Shown here: piece after piece, positions 20,031 through 29,150 of the stretch | How positions within the stretch are numbered: the first letter of the stretch is position 1 | How the letters are laid out: each line of letters opens with the position of its first letter | Assembly (NCBI RefSeq): GCF_900130055.1 | Contig: NZ_FQXU01000006.1 | Span: forward strand, 188,787 to 252,786 | Source of the DNA: Clostridium intestinale DSM 6191 | Lineage (GTDB): Bacteria; Bacillota; Clostridia; Clostridiales; Clostridiaceae | Length of the DNA: 64,000 nt | Direction of reading: 5' to 3' | Made by a program: the position numbers and the translations under genes | Notes under the pieces: generated by a model | Told to the model about the DNA's origin: nothing | Seen by the model: the letters and a program-made list of their open reading frames with translations, nothing else | The model's database searches: none

Positions 20031-21380
20031 ATGGAAGCAAAACCAGTAGCAGAAATTTTAGATGAAAGAAAAGATTTTATTTTTTGTAAAGAAGGCGATC
20101 ATGGTAACTCTATGAAGTGTGATAGTGAAAGTGTGTCTGGATCTGTTAGCCAAAGATCATGTGTATATTGTGGTGCTAGAGTTGTACTTAATCCCATAAC
20201 GGATGCTTTCCATATAGTTCACGGACCTATAGGATGTGCTAGTTATACATGGGATATAAGAGGAAGTTTATCTAGTGGAGAAGAACTATATCGTAATAGT
20301 TTTTCAACAGACTTAAAAGAAAAGGATGTAATCTTTGGAGGAGAGAAAAAATTAGCTGGTGCAATAGAAGGAATCATGAAAAATCATTCACCTAAAACAA
20401 TATTTGTTTATGCAACTTGTATAGTTGGAGTTATAGGAGATGATGTTGAAGCAGTATGTAAACAAGCTGAACAGAAATATGGAATTCCAGTTATACCAGT
20501 AATGTCTCCAGGATTTGCAGGACATAAATCCATGGGATATAAGACAGCATGCAATGCTCTTATGAATTTAATAGGAAGAACTAAGTCCCCTAAGATTAAA
20601 GGAGTAAATATATTAGGAGACTTTAATTTATCAGGTGAAATGTGGATAATTAAAAACTATCTTAATAATTTGGGGATAAATGTTGTTTCACAAATAACAG
20701 GTGATGCAAAGTGTGAGGAGCTTCAAAAAGCAGATGGCGCTAGTTTAAATATAGTTCAATGTGCAGGTTCCATGACATATCTTGCAAAAAGAATGGAAAA
20801 AGAAATGGGAGTACCATTTATAAAGGTAAGTTTCATGGGAATAGAAGATACAATGATTTCTCTTATAAATGTAGCTAATGCTTTGGGAGATAAAGAAATA
20901 ATAAAAAGAACGCTAGCATTTGTAGAAAAAGAGAGAGCTAATTTAGGAAATGTACTAGAGAAGTATAGAAAAAACCTTGAGGGGAAAAAAGCAGCAATAT
21001 ATGTTGGTGGGGGATTTAAAGCAATATCATTAATAAAGCAGTTTGAAGAATTGGGTATGGAAACTGTAGTGGTTGGAACGCAAACTGGGAAAAAAGATGA
21101 TTATGAAGTTATAGGTAACTTGGCAAAACCAGGAACAGTTATATTAGATGATGCAAACCCTTATGAACTTGAAAAGTTTATGAATGAAAAGGGAGCAGAT
21201 GTTTTAGTTGGTGGTGTTAAAGAAAGACCTCTAGCATATAAGCTTGGTATAGCTTTTTGTGATCATAATCATGAGAGAAAACATCCTTTAGCAGGATTTG
21301 AAGGAGCTGTTAATTTTGCTAAAGAAATAAACTTAACAATAAATAGTCCAGTTTGGAAATATACAAAAGTAGGGGTGTGA
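20031..21380 (+). CDS. nifE: Nitrogenase FeMo-cofactor scaffold protein NifE
   Basis: NifE with NifN forms the scaffold on which NifB-co matures to FeMo-co. It is a NifD homologue with CVYCGARVVLNPI and HGPIGCASYTWDIRGS near the N-terminus, YATCIVGVIGDD, and NIVQCAGSMTYLAKRM. It lacks the NifD insertion and the catalytic-site histidine environment, as expected. The length of 449 aa is normal. AAGGAAGGTG precedes the ATG. The stop is 4 bp from the nifN-B start. Confidence 0.96.
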   Translation: MEAKPVAEILDERKDFIFCKEGDHGNSMKCDSESVSGSVSQRSCVYCGARVVLNPITDAFHIVHGPIGCASYTWDIRGSLSSGEELYRNSFSTDLKEKDVIFGGEKKLAGAIEGIMKNHSPKTIFVYATCIVGVIGDDVEAVCKQAEQKYGIPVIPVMSPGFAGHKSMGYKTACNALMNLIGRTKSPKIKGVNILGDFNLSGEMWIIKNYLNNLGINVVSQITGDAKCEELQKADGASLNIVQCAGSMTYLAKRMEKEMGVPFIKVSFMGIEDTMISLINVANALGDKEIIKRTLAFVEKERANLGNVLEKYRKNLEGKKAAIYVGGGFKAISLIKQFEELGMETVVVGTQTGKKDDYEVIGNLAKPGTVILDDANPYELEKFMNEKGADVLVGGVKERPLAYKLGIAFCDHNHERKHPLAGFEGAVNFAKEINLTINSPVWKYTKVGV

Positions 21381-21384
21381 TAGT

Positions 21385-24063
21385 ATGGGAGAACAATACG
21401 TAAACTTGACAGTTAATCCTTGTAATATGTGTATGCCTATGGGAGTAGTAAGTGCTTTTTATGGAATAAAAGGAGCAATGACAATCCTACATGGGTCCCA
21501 AGGATGCAGTACATATATTAGAAGGCACATGGCAACACATTATAATGAACCTATAGATATAGCTTCATCTTCATTAACAGAGCAAGGAACAGTTTATGGT
21601 GGAGAAAAAAACTTAATGAAAGGGCTAGAGAACCTAATTAAGTTATATAATCCTGAGGTAATAGCAGTAGCCACAACTTGTTTAGCTGAAACTATAGGTG
21701 AAGATGTTTCCCGTCTATCAAAAATATTTCATGAAAAACACCCAGATGAAAAAGTGAAATTAATACCAGTTCCATCTCCAGGTTATGGTGGAAGCCAATA
21801 CGAGGGATATCTAAAAGCATTAAGATGTATAGTGGAAAATACAGAAATGGAAGAAGAGAAGAATAACAAAATAAATGTAGTTACAGGATATATAAGTCCA
21901 GCGGATGTAAGGGAATTAAAAGAGATTTTGGATAGCTTTGATATTGACTATATATTACTTCCAGATATATCTGAGAATCTAGATTCCCCAAGAACTGAGA
22001 AATACAACAGGCTATCAGTAGCAGGAACAGATATAAAAGATATATCAAAAATGGGGGGAGCTAGAGCAACAATTGAAATAAGCAGCTTTGTTAAAGATGA
22101 TTATTCAGCTGGAAAATATCTTGAAGATAAATTTGGCATAAAAAACTATAGATGCAATGTGCCTAGAGGGTTAAGAGATACAGATGAGTTTTTAAAACTA
22201 TTAAGTGAAATAACTGATAAACCAGTACCAGAGAGATATAAAGCTCAAAGAGGAAGATATATTGATGCTATGATAGATTCTCATAAATATAATGCCGAGG
22301 CTAGGGTAGTTATATATGGAGAACCGGATTTTGTTTACTCTACAGCAAGGCTGTGTGTTGAAAATGGTGCTATGCCAGTATTACTTGCTACAGGAACCTC
22401 TTGTAAAGAAATGAAGATATTAATAGAAGATGAATTAAATGAAGTGGCTGAGAGATTGTTTATAGATGAATATAAAATACTAGATAATACGGATTTTAAA
22501 GATATAGAAAAATATGCACTTGATCTTGGAGCAAATCTTATGATTGGAAGTTCCGATGGAAGAAGAATAGAAGAGAAGCAAGGGATTCCTTTAATAAGAG
22601 CTTCTTTCCCTATACATGATAGGATAGGTGGTCAAAGAATATTGAGTATAGGATATGTTGGTTCTTTAAACCTGATTGATGAAGTAACAAATAAAATATT
22701 AGAAGTTAAAGAAGGAAAATATAGAAAAAGTATTTATACTCAATTCTATAAAGAGGAGGGAAAGAAAGTGGAAGAAGTATCAAATGTAACAATAGAACCT
22801 AAATCAATTGATGAAAAAACTAAAACTCACCCTTGTTTTAGCTGTGGATCGGCTCATAAATATGCAAGGATACATCTGCCTATAGCACCTAAGTGTAACA
22901 TTAGTTGCAACTATTGTTTAAGAAAATATGATTGTCCAAACGAAAGCCGCCCAGGAGTAACAACAGAAGTATTATCAGCACAACAAGCATTTGAAAAATA
23001 TAAATTTGTAAAAGAAAAAATGCCTAACTTAACTGTTGTTGGAATAGCAGGGCCAGGAGACTCCTTAGCAAACTTTGAAGAAACTAAAAAAACTCTTAAG
23101 TTAATAAAAGAATTTGATAAAGATGTTACATTCTGCTTATCAACTAATGGTTTGATGTTACCCTTTTATGCAAATGATCTAGTTGAACTAGGAGTTAGTC
23201 ATGTGACTATAACTATGAATGCTGTAGATCCTAAAATAGGCGCAAAGGTATATAAATTTGTTGACTATTTTGGAACTAAGTATATTGGGGAAGAAGGCGC
23301 ATCAATTCTTCTAAATAATCAGTTGCAAGGGCTTAGATTCTTAACAAGCAAAGGGATAGTCTGCAAGATTAATATCGTAATGCTTAAGGGGATCAATGAT
23401 GAACATATAGAGGAAGTTGTAAAAACAGTAAAAGAATATGGAGCAACTATTACAAATATAATGCAGCTTATACCAGTTAAGGGAAGCGTATTTCAAGATA
23501 TGCCTTTAGTTAGTAATAAAGAACTAATGGATTTAAGAAAGACATGTGGAGAGCATATAGAGCAAATGTATCATTGCAAACAATGTAGAGCAGATGCTAT
23601 AGGAACATTGGAAAATGATGAATCTATTAAATTTAGGAATTTTTCATCAAAAGATGGAGTAAAAGAGGAAGAATCAGCATTAAGATTTGCAGTAGCATCA
23701 AAAAGTGGAATGTTAGTAGATAAGCATTTTGGGCATGTTACCGAATTTTATATATATGACTACAAAGAAGGGATTGTTTCTTTAGTTGAAAGAAGATCAG
23801 TAGAAAAATACTGCCAAGGATCAGAAGAGTGCGACGAGAGAGATGATAAAATATCAAAAATACTTAGATCAATTGAGGATTGTTCAGGAGTTTTAACATT
23901 GAGAATTGGTGATGCACCAGCCAATAGGTTAAAGGATAAGGGAATAAAGGTTTTTGTTACCTATGAAAGAATAGAAAAGGCCATAAAGGTTGCGGCTGAA
24001 GAAATTATAAAAAATAAAGAGGATAATAAACTAGTTTATATTAAGGAGGAAGAAATAATATGA
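21385..24063 (+). CDS. nifN-B: NifN-NifB fusion with C-terminal NifX/NafY-like domain
   Basis: One polypeptide joins the second scaffold subunit to the radical-SAM enzyme that makes NifB-co. Residues 1 to about 435 are NifN (CNMCMPMGVVSAFYGIKGAM, TTCLAETIGEDV). A linker of about 45 residues leads to NifB, with CFSCGSAH near 482 and the radical-SAM motif Cys504-x3-Cys508-x2-Cys511. From about residue 770 a NifX-like domain follows (VDKHFGHVTEFYIYDY). The fusion is known from C. pasteurianum, so it is a lineage trait and not an assembly artefact. AGGGGTG precedes the ATG. No separate nifB, nifN or nifX is present. It overlaps the ferredoxin gene (ATGA). Confidence 0.96.
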   Translation: MGEQYVNLTVNPCNMCMPMGVVSAFYGIKGAMTILHGSQGCSTYIRRHMATHYNEPIDIASSSLTEQGTVYGGEKNLMKGLENLIKLYNPEVIAVATTCLAETIGEDVSRLSKIFHEKHPDEKVKLIPVPSPGYGGSQYEGYLKALRCIVENTEMEEEKNNKINVVTGYISPADVRELKEILDSFDIDYILLPDISENLDSPRTEKYNRLSVAGTDIKDISKMGGARATIEISSFVKDDYSAGKYLEDKFGIKNYRCNVPRGLRDTDEFLKLLSEITDKPVPERYKAQRGRYIDAMIDSHKYNAEARVVIYGEPDFVYSTARLCVENGAMPVLLATGTSCKEMKILIEDELNEVAERLFIDEYKILDNTDFKDIEKYALDLGANLMIGSSDGRRIEEKQGIPLIRASFPIHDRIGGQRILSIGYVGSLNLIDEVTNKILEVKEGKYRKSIYTQFYKEEGKKVEEVSNVTIEPKSIDEKTKTHPCFSCGSAHKYARIHLPIAPKCNISCNYCLRKYDCPNESRPGVTTEVLSAQQAFEKYKFVKEKMPNLTVVGIAGPGDSLANFEETKKTLKLIKEFDKDVTFCLSTNGLMLPFYANDLVELGVSHVTITMNAVDPKIGAKVYKFVDYFGTKYIGEEGASILLNNQLQGLRFLTSKGIVCKINIVMLKGINDEHIEEVVKTVKEYGATITNIMQLIPVKGSVFQDMPLVSNKELMDLRKTCGEHIEQMYHCKQCRADAIGTLENDESIKFRNFSSKDGVKEEESALRFAVASKSGMLVDKHFGHVTEFYIYDYKEGIVSLVERRSVEKYCQGSEECDERDDKISKILRSIEDCSGVLTLRIGDAPANRLKDKGIKVFVTYERIEKAIKVAAEEIIKNKEDNKLVYIKEEEII

Positions 24064-24368
24064 TAAGCCCAAAACATCATATATTTGTGTGTGCAAGTTG
24101 TAGAATCAATGGAACTCAAAAGGGGTTTTGCCATTCAAAGGATTCTGTAAATATACTTCAAAGATTTATAGAAGAAGTTGACGATAGAGATTTATCAGGA
24201 GAAGTTATGATAACTAACACAGGTTGTTTTTCAATCTGTGATAAGGGTCCTATAGTTGTGGTATATCCAGAAGGAACTTGGTATGGATCTGTAACACCTG
24301 ACGATGTAGAAGAAATTATGGATAGTCACATAGAAGGTGGAGAAAAAGTAGAAAGATTACTTATATAG
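24060..24368 (+). CDS. Thioredoxin-like 2Fe-2S ferredoxin (C. pasteurianum type)
   Basis: Small thioredoxin-fold 2Fe-2S ferredoxin closely resembling the C. pasteurianum protein that interacts with the nitrogenase MoFe protein. Five cysteines fall at the same positions as in that protein: 11, 14, 24, 56 and 60 (CASC, FC, TGCFSIC). The 102-aa length matches. It overlaps nifN-B by four bases and lies inside the nif operon, so a nitrogenase-specific electron or cluster-assembly role is likely, though its exact function is unproven even in the model species. Confidence 0.93.
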   Translation: MISPKHHIFVCASCRINGTQKGFCHSKDSVNILQRFIEEVDDRDLSGEVMITNTGCFSICDKGPIVVVYPEGTWYGSVTPDDVEEIMDSHIEGGEKVERLLI

Positions 24369-24402
24369 TATAAACTTTAAGTGCAACTAAGGGGGAATAT
24401 GC

Positions 24403-25410
24403 ATGGAAAATAAAAAAATAACGATTATAGATAAAACTTTTGTTGCACTTTATGAGATTTATGGCGACAAGCTTAAAAAATTTAAAAATGAGCTTAGAGA
24501 ATTATGCAATTATCTTAAATTAATAGGAGGGGACTATATTGAGGTTACCCCAAGGATTTTAGATATTTTACTACCCTTGCCCCAAGGGGTAGAATATATA
24601 TTAAATGTTGAAAATAGATTAGAAGTGAACCAGTATGACAATGTAAATTTTATAATTTTTAACCTCAATAATATCCCCTCATATATCTTAGAAAAAGTTA
24701 ACTTTATGATAGAAATAAATATAAATAATGTTAAAGATATAGAAATTTTCTCTAATTTTAAATTAGGGTTAAATGCTAATAATTTTATACGAATAACTGG
24801 ATTGGATGATTTAATATTATATGACTATAAAAAAGTATTTTACAATTTAAAAGAAATATGGGGAGAGAATATAAATTTAAATCCAAAAAACAATTATGGA
24901 TGTTCTACTGCAATAGCTATAGAATGGATAAAAATGATGGGGAAAAGTGTGACAACAAGCTTTGGTGGTATAGGTGGATATTGTGCATTAGAGGAACTTC
25001 TAGCTTCTAAAAACTTCATACTAAATCAACAAAATGATGAAGATTTATCAGTACTTCCTAAAATGGCAAGCTTAATTGAAAAAATAACAGGGAATGCGAC
25101 ACCAAGTAATAAACCTATCATAGGTAAAAATATATTTGAATTTGAATCTGGAATACATGCAGATGGAATATTTAAAAATCCAGAAATATACGAACCTTTT
25201 GACCCAACCAAAGTTGGAATAAAAAGAAGGTTAGTAATAGGAAAACATTCAGGAAAAATGGCAATAAAAAAGAAGTTGAGAGAATTGGGACTTCCGATTG
25301 AAGAAGATAGATTAGGAACAATGTTAGATAAGATTAGAGAATTAAGCACAAGAAGAGGAAGAGGCTTAAATGATAAAGAGGTATCAGATATATATAATAG
25401 TATAAAATGA
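24403..25410 (+). CDS. nifV-omega: Homocitrate synthase omega subunit (C-terminal half of NifV)
   Basis: Carries the C-terminal part of homocitrate synthase, which supplies the homocitrate ligand of FeMo-co. FESGIHADGIFKNPEIYEPFDP and IGKHSGKMAIKKKL (residues about 245-290) are typical of the isopropylmalate/homocitrate synthase C-terminal region. The N-terminal TIM-barrel catalytic motif is absent; it is on the next gene. The first 140 residues are weakly conserved and lack the DTTLRDGEQ motif. As in C. pasteurianum, the omega gene precedes alpha, the reverse of domain order in one-piece NifV. Confidence 0.9.
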   Translation: MENKKITIIDKTFVALYEIYGDKLKKFKNELRELCNYLKLIGGDYIEVTPRILDILLPLPQGVEYILNVENRLEVNQYDNVNFIIFNLNNIPSYILEKVNFMIEININNVKDIEIFSNFKLGLNANNFIRITGLDDLILYDYKKVFYNLKEIWGENINLNPKNNYGCSTAIAIEWIKMMGKSVTTSFGGIGGYCALEELLASKNFILNQQNDEDLSVLPKMASLIEKITGNATPSNKPIIGKNIFEFESGIHADGIFKNPEIYEPFDPTKVGIKRRLVIGKHSGKMAIKKKLRELGLPIEEDRLGTMLDKIRELSTRRGRGLNDKEVSDIYNSIK

Positions 25411-25425
25411 TTTAGGAGGTATTTC

Positions 25426-26193
25426 ATGAATAATAATATATTTATAGTAGATACAACCTTAAGAGATGGAGAGCAAAGTCCTGATATAGCATTTTCATTA
25501 AAGAAGAAAATAGCTATAGCAAAGATCATGGATAATAACAAAATATATCAAATAGAGGCAGGAATACCTGCTATGGGTGAAATAGAAAAAAGATGCATAT
25601 ATAAAATCATGGAGCAGAAGAAAAATTCATTGATATCTGTATGGAATAGGTTGAATAAACAAGATTTGATAGATTCTATAGATTGTAATCCAGATATTAT
25701 TCATATAAGTATACCAGTATCAGATATACAGATTTACTCTAAACTTAAAAAAGATAGAAAATGGGTTGTAAATAAGATGAGAGAATGTGTTAATTTCGTT
25801 AAAGACAAGGATTATGAAGTAACAGTAGGATTTGAAGATGCATCAAGAGCAGATATAAATTTTATAATACACATGGCTAAAATATTAAAAGACTTAGGAG
25901 TAAATAGAATAAGATATGCAGACACTGTAGGAATACTTATACCATCTACTACAAGAACAGCCATTACTAATATATTAGAAAATGTACCTATAGATATAGA
26001 AATGCATGCACATAATGATTTTGGAATGGCACTTGCAAACTCAATTGAAGCAGCTAAAAGCGGAGCAAGATTTGTAGATTGCACTATGAATGGAATAGGG
26101 GAAAGAGCTGGTAACTGCAATTTACAAGAATTTATTAGAGTTTCATCTAGGCTTTTTAACATTAATGATGGAGCTTTGAAAAACTCAATATAA
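25426..26193 (+). CDS. nifV-alpha: Homocitrate synthase alpha subunit (N-terminal half of NifV)
   Basis: Catalytic TIM-barrel part of homocitrate synthase, condensing acetyl-CoA with 2-oxoglutarate. VDTTLRDGEQSPDIAFS is at residues 8-24 and the metal-site motif EMHAHNDFGMALANS is near 189-203. At 255 aa it ends after NGIGERAGN, where one-piece enzymes continue into the domain encoded by the preceding gene. AGGAGGT lies before the ATG, 15 bp after nifV-omega, so the two are made together. It is the last nif gene and a terminator follows. Confidence 0.93.
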   Translation: MNNNIFIVDTTLRDGEQSPDIAFSLKKKIAIAKIMDNNKIYQIEAGIPAMGEIEKRCIYKIMEQKKNSLISVWNRLNKQDLIDSIDCNPDIIHISIPVSDIQIYSKLKKDRKWVVNKMRECVNFVKDKDYEVTVGFEDASRADINFIIHMAKILKDLGVNRIRYADTVGILIPSTTRTAITNILENVPIDIEMHAHNDFGMALANSIEAAKSGARFVDCTMNGIGERAGNCNLQEFIRVSSRLFNINDGALKNSI

Positions 26194-26234
26194 AAATAAA
26201 ATTAGTATTTTAAGTATATATAGTGTGCTTTATA

Positions 26235-26283
26235 AAAAAACTAACTATTGTTCAATTTAATTGTAATATAGTTAGTTTTTTTA
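26235..26283 (+). terminator. Intrinsic terminator at the end of the nif operon
   Basis: AAAAAACTAACTAT and ATAGTTAGTTTTTT form a clean stem with a 19-nt loop and a T tract. Confidence 0.8.
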
Positions 26284-26299
26284 TGGACTTATTTAATTA

Positions 26300-26398
26300 T
26301 GTCACTTATTACAAAAGGATTTTTAGTTTTGTCACTAATACATTATGACTAGGATAGATTAAGTTTAGGTTGAATAAATAGGCAGTGAAAACTAAAAT
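26300..26398 (+). promoter_or_regulatory. mtlR promoter with paired TGTCACT operator
   Basis: TGTCACT occurs at 26300-26306 and 26330-26336. Downstream is TTGAAT (26370-26375), 17 bp, TAAAAT (26393-26398). The same pair stands before mtlA, so this is the likely MtlR activator site, placed about 70-105 bp before the start point. Confidence 0.6.
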
Positions 26399-26475
26399 AT
26401 ATAGTATAAAAGGCTGGATTTACGAAGAAAACTAGATTCGTCGTATGAATTTAAGAGAGAGGTGTTTATGGAATA

Positions 26476-28602
26476 ATGGGCATTACTTTAAGAGAGAAAG
26501 ATATAATTATGTCCATAATTGAATCTGATAAAGATAATCCAATAACAATAAACGCTATAGCAGAGAAAATAGATGTAAGCTCAAGAACTGTTTTAAGAAC
26601 CATACCTTATATAGAGAAATTTTTAAAAGCAAATGGATTTAATTTTGTAAGAAAACCTGGAGTTGGATTAATATTAAAGGAAACTCAAGAAGGGAAAAAA
26701 AGGCTATTAGAATTAGTAAATAATCAATTCTTAATAGAGGATTACTCGCCTAAACAAAGAGGATTATTTATATTATGTGAGTTGCTTTTATCAAAGGAGC
26801 CTATCAAGCTTTATTATTTTACTTCTGTATTAAATGTATCAGAAGGAACTTTAAGTAATGATTTAGATAAGCTAGAAGGTTGGATAAAAGAAAGAGATTT
26901 AAAATTAGTACGTAAGCCAGGACTCGGGATATATATAGAAGGAGAAGAAGACAAGACAAGGCAGGCAATAACTTCTATGGTTTATGAATTTGTAGATGAA
27001 GAACAAATTATAAACATAATAAAAGAAAAAATATCTTTAGATAAAAAAGATAAAAATAAGTTGGAATTAGATATAAAAAATAGACTGCTAAGTCTTATAG
27101 AAAAAGACACTATTAAAACTATAGAGAAATACGTTTCTCAATTAGAGGGTGAAGAAGAATTACATCTAGCAGATAGTGCATATATAGCGCTTATAGTACA
27201 TTTATCTCTAGCAATACAGAGAATAAAAAATGAAGAGAAAATTGATTTTAATGAAGAAGCTCTAAATGAACTTAGAAACTTACCAGAATTTGATATAGCT
27301 AGAAAGTTATCTAAAAAGCTTTCCGAAGCTTTTAATGTTAGTATACCAGATGGAGAAATAGGTTATATAACAATGCATCTTAAAGGTGCAAAACTAGATA
27401 TGGTAACTTCAAAGGAAGACTATAAAAATATTACTCAATTTCATTTATCTAAATTAGCTATGGAGATAATAAAAACAGCAGAAATTGAAACTTCCTATCC
27501 CCTAACAAAGGATAAAAAGCTAGAACAGGATTTAGTGAATCATTTAGGACCAGCTGTAAGCAGGCTAAAAATGAATTTGGTTATAAGAAATCCGCTGTTA
27601 GACAGAATAAAAGAAGACTATAAAGATATATATAATGTCAGCAAAAGATGTTGTATGGTATTAAAGAATATAGGAAAAGGAACTATACCAGAATCAGAAA
27701 TTGCCTATATAGCTATGCATATAGCAGCAGCTATAGAAAGGATAAAAAATAATCTAGCAAAACCAAGAATAATAGTAGCATGTGGAAGTGGTATAGGAAC
27801 ATCTAGACTATTATCAGCAAAACTTTTAATACTTTTTCCTAATATTGATATAGTTGATACTGTTTCTGCATTTACTATAAATGATAAAATGTTAATGGAA
27901 AAAGATATAGATTTAATTATATCCACAATAAACTTAGATGTTAAATTTCCAAGTATTATTGTAAGTCCTATGTTAACTGATAAAGACAAAGAGAAGATAA
28001 ATAAGTTTTTGAATATGCCAGTAAATAGGTATAGGATTTCTGGAAATGAAAAAGGAGCAACAGTAAATAAAGAGCAGAAGTATGAGGATATATTAACTCT
28101 GACAAGTTATGGAAACGCAATAAAATCCTTATTAGATAGCTTTGAAGTTTATGAAGATAATGAAATAACCACAAAAGAAGAATTAATAGAAAAAACATCA
28201 ATATTGTTTTCAAAAGATAATAATGAAAAGGCTCTTATAAAAGAAGGATTATTATATAGAGAAAAATTAGGATCAACATTTATAGAGGAACTTGGGATAA
28301 GTTTGTTACATTGTACCTTAGATTCATTCCAAGGAGTAAAATTTGGATTAATAAGACCGAAAAAAGAAGTAGGAGATTTTCCAAATTTAAAAGTTGTTGT
28401 TGTAATAATAGTACCTAAGAAAAATAATACTATATTATTAAAAACAGTTAGTGAAATAAGTGAAGCTATCATTCAAGATGAAAATTTAGTAAAAGATTTT
28501 ATTGTTAAAGATAAAGAACAGCTAATGAATTATTTAGAAAATTTATATACTAAGTTTTATTTTAAAATTGTTCAAAAAATTACAGATAAAAAAAGTTTAT
28601 AA
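26476..28602 (+). CDS. mtlR: Mannitol operon transcriptional activator MtlR (PRD-containing)
   Basis: DNA-binding activator controlled by PTS phosphorylation. Order: HTH (residues about 5-60, INAIAEKIDVSSRTVLRTI), a second winged-helix (LNVSEGTLSNDLDKLE), PRD1 and PRD2 with conserved histidines (YIALIVHLS, GYITMHLKG, LVNHLGPAVSRLK, AYIAMHIAAA), an EIIB-Gat-like domain (IIVACGSGIGTSRLL), and an EIIA-like domain from about 560 (LLHCTLDSFQGVKFGLIRPKK). Length 708 aa is standard. The ATG at 26476 is used because the ATG eight bases earlier hits a stop at once. It leads mtlF-mtlD in one operon. Confidence 0.93.
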   Translation: MGITLREKDIIMSIIESDKDNPITINAIAEKIDVSSRTVLRTIPYIEKFLKANGFNFVRKPGVGLILKETQEGKKRLLELVNNQFLIEDYSPKQRGLFILCELLLSKEPIKLYYFTSVLNVSEGTLSNDLDKLEGWIKERDLKLVRKPGLGIYIEGEEDKTRQAITSMVYEFVDEEQIINIIKEKISLDKKDKNKLELDIKNRLLSLIEKDTIKTIEKYVSQLEGEEELHLADSAYIALIVHLSLAIQRIKNEEKIDFNEEALNELRNLPEFDIARKLSKKLSEAFNVSIPDGEIGYITMHLKGAKLDMVTSKEDYKNITQFHLSKLAMEIIKTAEIETSYPLTKDKKLEQDLVNHLGPAVSRLKMNLVIRNPLLDRIKEDYKDIYNVSKRCCMVLKNIGKGTIPESEIAYIAMHIAAAIERIKNNLAKPRIIVACGSGIGTSRLLSAKLLILFPNIDIVDTVSAFTINDKMLMEKDIDLIISTINLDVKFPSIIVSPMLTDKDKEKINKFLNMPVNRYRISGNEKGATVNKEQKYEDILTLTSYGNAIKSLLDSFEVYEDNEITTKEELIEKTSILFSKDNNEKALIKEGLLYREKLGSTFIEELGISLLHCTLDSFQGVKFGLIRPKKEVGDFPNLKVVVVIIVPKKNNTILLKTVSEISEAIIQDENLVKDFIVKDKEQLMNYLENLYTKFYFKIVQKITDKKSL

Positions 28603-28648
28603 TATCATTAATATAGAAATTAAAAAAAGAAAAAAGAGGTGCAAATAA

Positions 28649-29131
28649 ATGTTCAATTTTTTTAAGAAAAATAAAAAAGAAGAAGTTGCAGTAGAAAATG
28701 AGAGTGATATATTAAGAAAAGCTAATATAAGATTAGGTTTAGAGTCAGTTGGTAAAGTTGAAGCTATAGAAATGGCAGGAAGATTATTAGTTGAATCTGG
28801 ATATGTTGAAGAAGAATATATTCAAGCTATGAAAGAAAGAGAAGAAGTTGTAACAACTTATATAGGCATGGGGGTTGCTATACCTCATGGAATAGGTGAG
28901 GCTAAGAAAAATATAAAAAAATCAGGAATAGTAGTATTACAATTCCCTAATGGAATACAATTTGATGATGAAAAAGCATATTTAGTTATAGGTATAGCTG
29001 GAATAGGTGATGAACACATAAAAATACTTTCAAACATAGCAGTAGTATTAGAAGATGAAGAAATAACAAAAGAGTTATATACAACTGGAGATAAAGACAA
29101 AATATACAAACTTTTTGCTAGTGCAGTATAA
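28649..29131 (+). CDS. mtlF: Mannitol-specific PTS EIIA component
   Basis: Cytoplasmic phosphocarrier that passes phosphate from HPr to the mannitol EIIB. The active-site histidine is in GVAIPHGIGEAK (about residue 79). The N-terminus has a short basic FFKKNKKEE segment of about 20 residues before the EIIA fold, which is unusual but harmless. AGAGGTG precedes the ATG. It is stand-alone, since MtlA here is EIICB only. It sits between mtlR and mtlD. Confidence 0.95.
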   Translation: MFNFFKKNKKEEVAVENESDILRKANIRLGLESVGKVEAIEMAGRLLVESGYVEEEYIQAMKEREEVVTTYIGMGVAIPHGIGEAKKNIKKSGIVVLQFPNGIQFDDEKAYLVIGIAGIGDEHIKILSNIAVVLEDEEITKELYTTGDKDKIYKLFASAV

Positions 29132-29150
29132 AATAATAGGAGGAAGAGAT

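Noticed and set aside
25026-25541. Reverse-strand open frame (171 codons) across the nifV-omega/nifV-alpha junction
   Set aside because: Antisense to two well-supported genes, no start site signals.
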